From NCBI GenBank assembly GCA_937902565.1, contig CALFMX010000022.1:1-6639 (forward strand): DNA of 6,639 nt. The letters are read 5' to 3'. The DNA comes from an uncultured Spirochaetales bacterium (GTDB taxonomy: Bacteria > Spirochaetota > Spirochaetia > Sphaerochaetales > Sphaerochaetaceae). The notes beneath the pieces were generated by a model, which saw only the letters and a program-made list of their open reading frames with translations, was not told the origin of the DNA and ran no database searches. Below are positions 5,283-6,639 of the stretch, in pieces. Positions within the stretch are counted from its first letter, which is position 1; every line of letters starts with the position of its first letter. The translations under genes were made by a program, and so were the position numbers.

Positions 5283-6638
5283 TTAGTTGCTGCCAATTCC
5301 CTTGTCGATCGACGCTCCGGTGAGCTTGTTGATCAACAAGTTAAACCCGACCACTATGACTACAATCATCAGGTTGATAGCGTTGGCGTATTGGTTCCAC
5401 CCCTTCTCGTTGTATTGGAAGAGGAGGGTCGTCAAAATTCTGGTCGAAGGGGTGACCAGGAGGATGAAGAGCGACAGCTCCCGCATGCATGAGATGAACG
5501 GCAGCAAGTAGCCGCTGATGAACGTCGACCGCTGGATCGGGAAAATAATCCGCGTCATGCGCTTGATCCATCCAACCCCCATGATGGTTCCTGCCTCCTC
5601 GATCTCACCCGAGAGTTGCAACATCGCATTGACGCTGCTCCTGGTGGCGAAGGGGAGATACTTGACTGTTCCGACGATGACCAGCAACCAGAATGAACCA
5701 TACAGGGCGGGAATGAATCCCCTGCGTACGGCAAACATCGACAGGAAGATCGCTCCGAATGCCATCGAAGGGATGAGATAGGGGAAGAATGTCAGGTTGT
5801 TCACGATCGTGGAGAGCTTGGAGCCACGCTTCTTTGCCACTGCATAGCCGCTGAGCAAACCGATGGTCCCGGCGAATGCACTGACGATGAGGGAGAGTTT
5901 CAAACTATTGGTCAGACCGAGCCAGATCGACGGGTTGCGCAGGATTCCCGGCTCGCTGTTGGCAATTTCAGGACTCCCCTGTCCCACCCAGAACTCTGTG
6001 GTGAAGTTGGCAAGTGAGTAGTCTCCCGGAGCCATGATGAAGGATTCGATGGCGAAGGAGACGAGCGGCAGGATGGCGACCATCAAGAGGATGACGACAA
6101 GGAGGACCGTCAATGGGGTGCGCGCCTTGCGAAGGTTGACGAGGCTGATATTCGAGCTCTTGCCGGTTATCGTCACATAGGATTTGCGCCGTCCGGTAAC
6201 CCATTGGTTGAGCATCAGGATTGCCACACCGATGACGATCATCACCAGGGCTATGATGTAGCCGTATCCGGGGTTCATGCCGTTGAGGGTGCGGTACATC
6301 TGGGTGGTCAACACCTGGTAGCGTACGGGGCTCCCCAGGAAGGCGGGGACGGCAAAGGCGCTCATCGTGGAGCTGAAGACCAGCAGGAAGGTGGAGAGCA
6401 GTGCCGGGCGCACGATGGGCAGGGTTACCTTTTTCATGATCGTCAACCGGTTGGCATGCAACAGCATGGCAGCCTCCTCAAGGTTGGCGTCCATGTTCTG
6501 CAGGATCCCCCCGATAAGGATGTAGGCAAAGGGGGCGTAGTGGATCCCCTGGACCATGACGATGGGGAAGAGGCCATAGGCGAACCAGTTGGCTGTTTCA
6601 AGGCCGGTGAGCGCGGTGAAGAACCCCGGGGCCCCGCC
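5283..6638 (-). CDS. ABC transporter permease, fused two-domain FbpB/AfuB-like (5' partial)
   Basis: This inner-membrane protein forms the channel of a binding-protein-dependent importer. The frame is open to the right edge, so 451 residues are seen and the N-terminus is missing; the ATG at 6557 is internal, since residues before it (NWFAYGLFPIV) continue a membrane segment. Two EAA loops, which dock onto the ATPase, are present: EEAAMLLHANRLTIMKKVTLP (about 54-74, + strand 6417-6479) and EEAGTIMGVGWIKRMTRIIFP (about 347-367, + strand 5538-5600). Having both in one polypeptide marks a fused permease, as in FbpB, SfuB and AfuB, usually 500-700 residues. Around nine hydrophobic stretches can be made out, with a basic linker near 146-174 and a long polar loop near 198-239. 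Such transporters carry ferric iron, 2-aminoethylphosphonate, polyamines, thiamine or hexose phosphates; the sequence here does not decide. The ATPase gene follows after 13 bases. Confidence 0.9.
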   Translation of the reverse strand, partial: GGAPGFFTALTGLETANWFAYGLFPIVMVQGIHYAPFAYILIGGILQNMDANLEEAAMLLHANRLTIMKKVTLPIVRPALLSTFLLVFSSTMSAFAVPAFLGSPVRYQVLTTQMYRTLNGMNPGYGYIIALVMIVIGVAILMLNQWVTGRRKSYVTITGKSSNISLVNLRKARTPLTVLLVVILLMVAILPLVSFAIESFIMAPGDYSLANFTTEFWVGQGSPEIANSEPGILRNPSIWLGLTNSLKLSLIVSAFAGTIGLLSGYAVAKKRGSKLSTIVNNLTFFPYLIPSMAFGAIFLSMFAVRRGFIPALYGSFWLLVIVGTVKYLPFATRSSVNAMLQLSGEIEEAGTIMGVGWIKRMTRIIFPIQRSTFISGYLLPFISCMRELSLFILLVTPSTRILTTLLFQYNEKGWNQYANAINLMIVVIVVGFNLLINKLTGASIDKGIGSN

Positions 6639-6639
6639 G

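Noticed and set aside
5270..5296. TTG at 5296 as the ATPase start, adding nine residues
   Set aside because: The added residues are not family-like and the codon has no strong ribosome binding site, whereas the ATG at 5269 has AAGGAG six bases upstream.
5283..6638. Naming the permease and ATPase fbpB and fbpC (ferric iron)
   Set aside because: The same architecture serves iron, phosphonates, polyamines, thiamine and hexose phosphates, and the binding protein is outside the window, so a specific symbol is not supported.
1..6639. tRNA or rRNA genes, CRISPR arrays, insertion sequences, attachment sites
   Set aside because: Apart from the short gaps at gene junctions, the window is covered by recognisable genes. 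I saw no repeated units, tRNA-like arms or transposase motifs.

Overview
The window reads as a compact piece of a GC-rich, probably anaerobic bacterial chromosome. Genes fill almost all of it, the largest clear non-coding gap is 43 bases, and I see no RNA genes, mobile elements, CRISPR arrays or long repeats. The 2-hydroxyacyl-CoA dehydratase/activase-type protein at the left edge points to an anaerobe or facultative anaerobe. The gene mix and protein style recall Spirochaetota of the Sphaerochaeta kind, but that is an impression without any database search; Bacillota and other anaerobic phyla remain possible.

Left part, plus strand (1-2680): the C-terminal end of a large dehydratase/activase-type protein (cut by the window edge), a 43-base gap with a weak terminator candidate and a promoter-like -10 box, then pgl (6-phosphogluconolactonase) and zwf (glucose-6-phosphate dehydrogenase) one base apart. 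pgl and zwf supply the first two steps of the oxidative pentose phosphate pathway (or the entry to Entner-Doudoroff), turning glucose-6-phosphate into 6-phosphogluconate and NADPH. The pgl start has no Shine-Dalgarno sequence, and the -10-like box is placed so that transcription could begin at the ATG itself.

Right part, minus strand (6638-2664): in transcription order, a two-domain ABC permease of the FbpB/AfuB/PhnV-like type (N-terminus outside the window), its ATPase, and a phosphohexomutase (phosphomannomutase/phosphoglucomutase family). They are separated by 13 and 2 bases with good ribosome binding sites, so this looks like one operon whose promoter and substrate-binding protein would lie beyond base 6639. 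The mutase gene converges on zwf and the two coding regions overlap by 17 bases.

How they may work together: transporters of this architecture are often labelled ferric iron importers, but the AfuABC members import hexose phosphates. An importer translationally linked to a phosphohexomutase and lying next to the two enzymes that consume glucose-6-phosphate makes sugar-phosphate uptake a reasonable hypothesis. This is inference, since the binding protein that sets specificity is not visible. No wholly new kind of system is evident; the most useful leads are the transporter's substrate, the possible leaderless pgl-zwf transcript, and the overlapping convergent gene ends.
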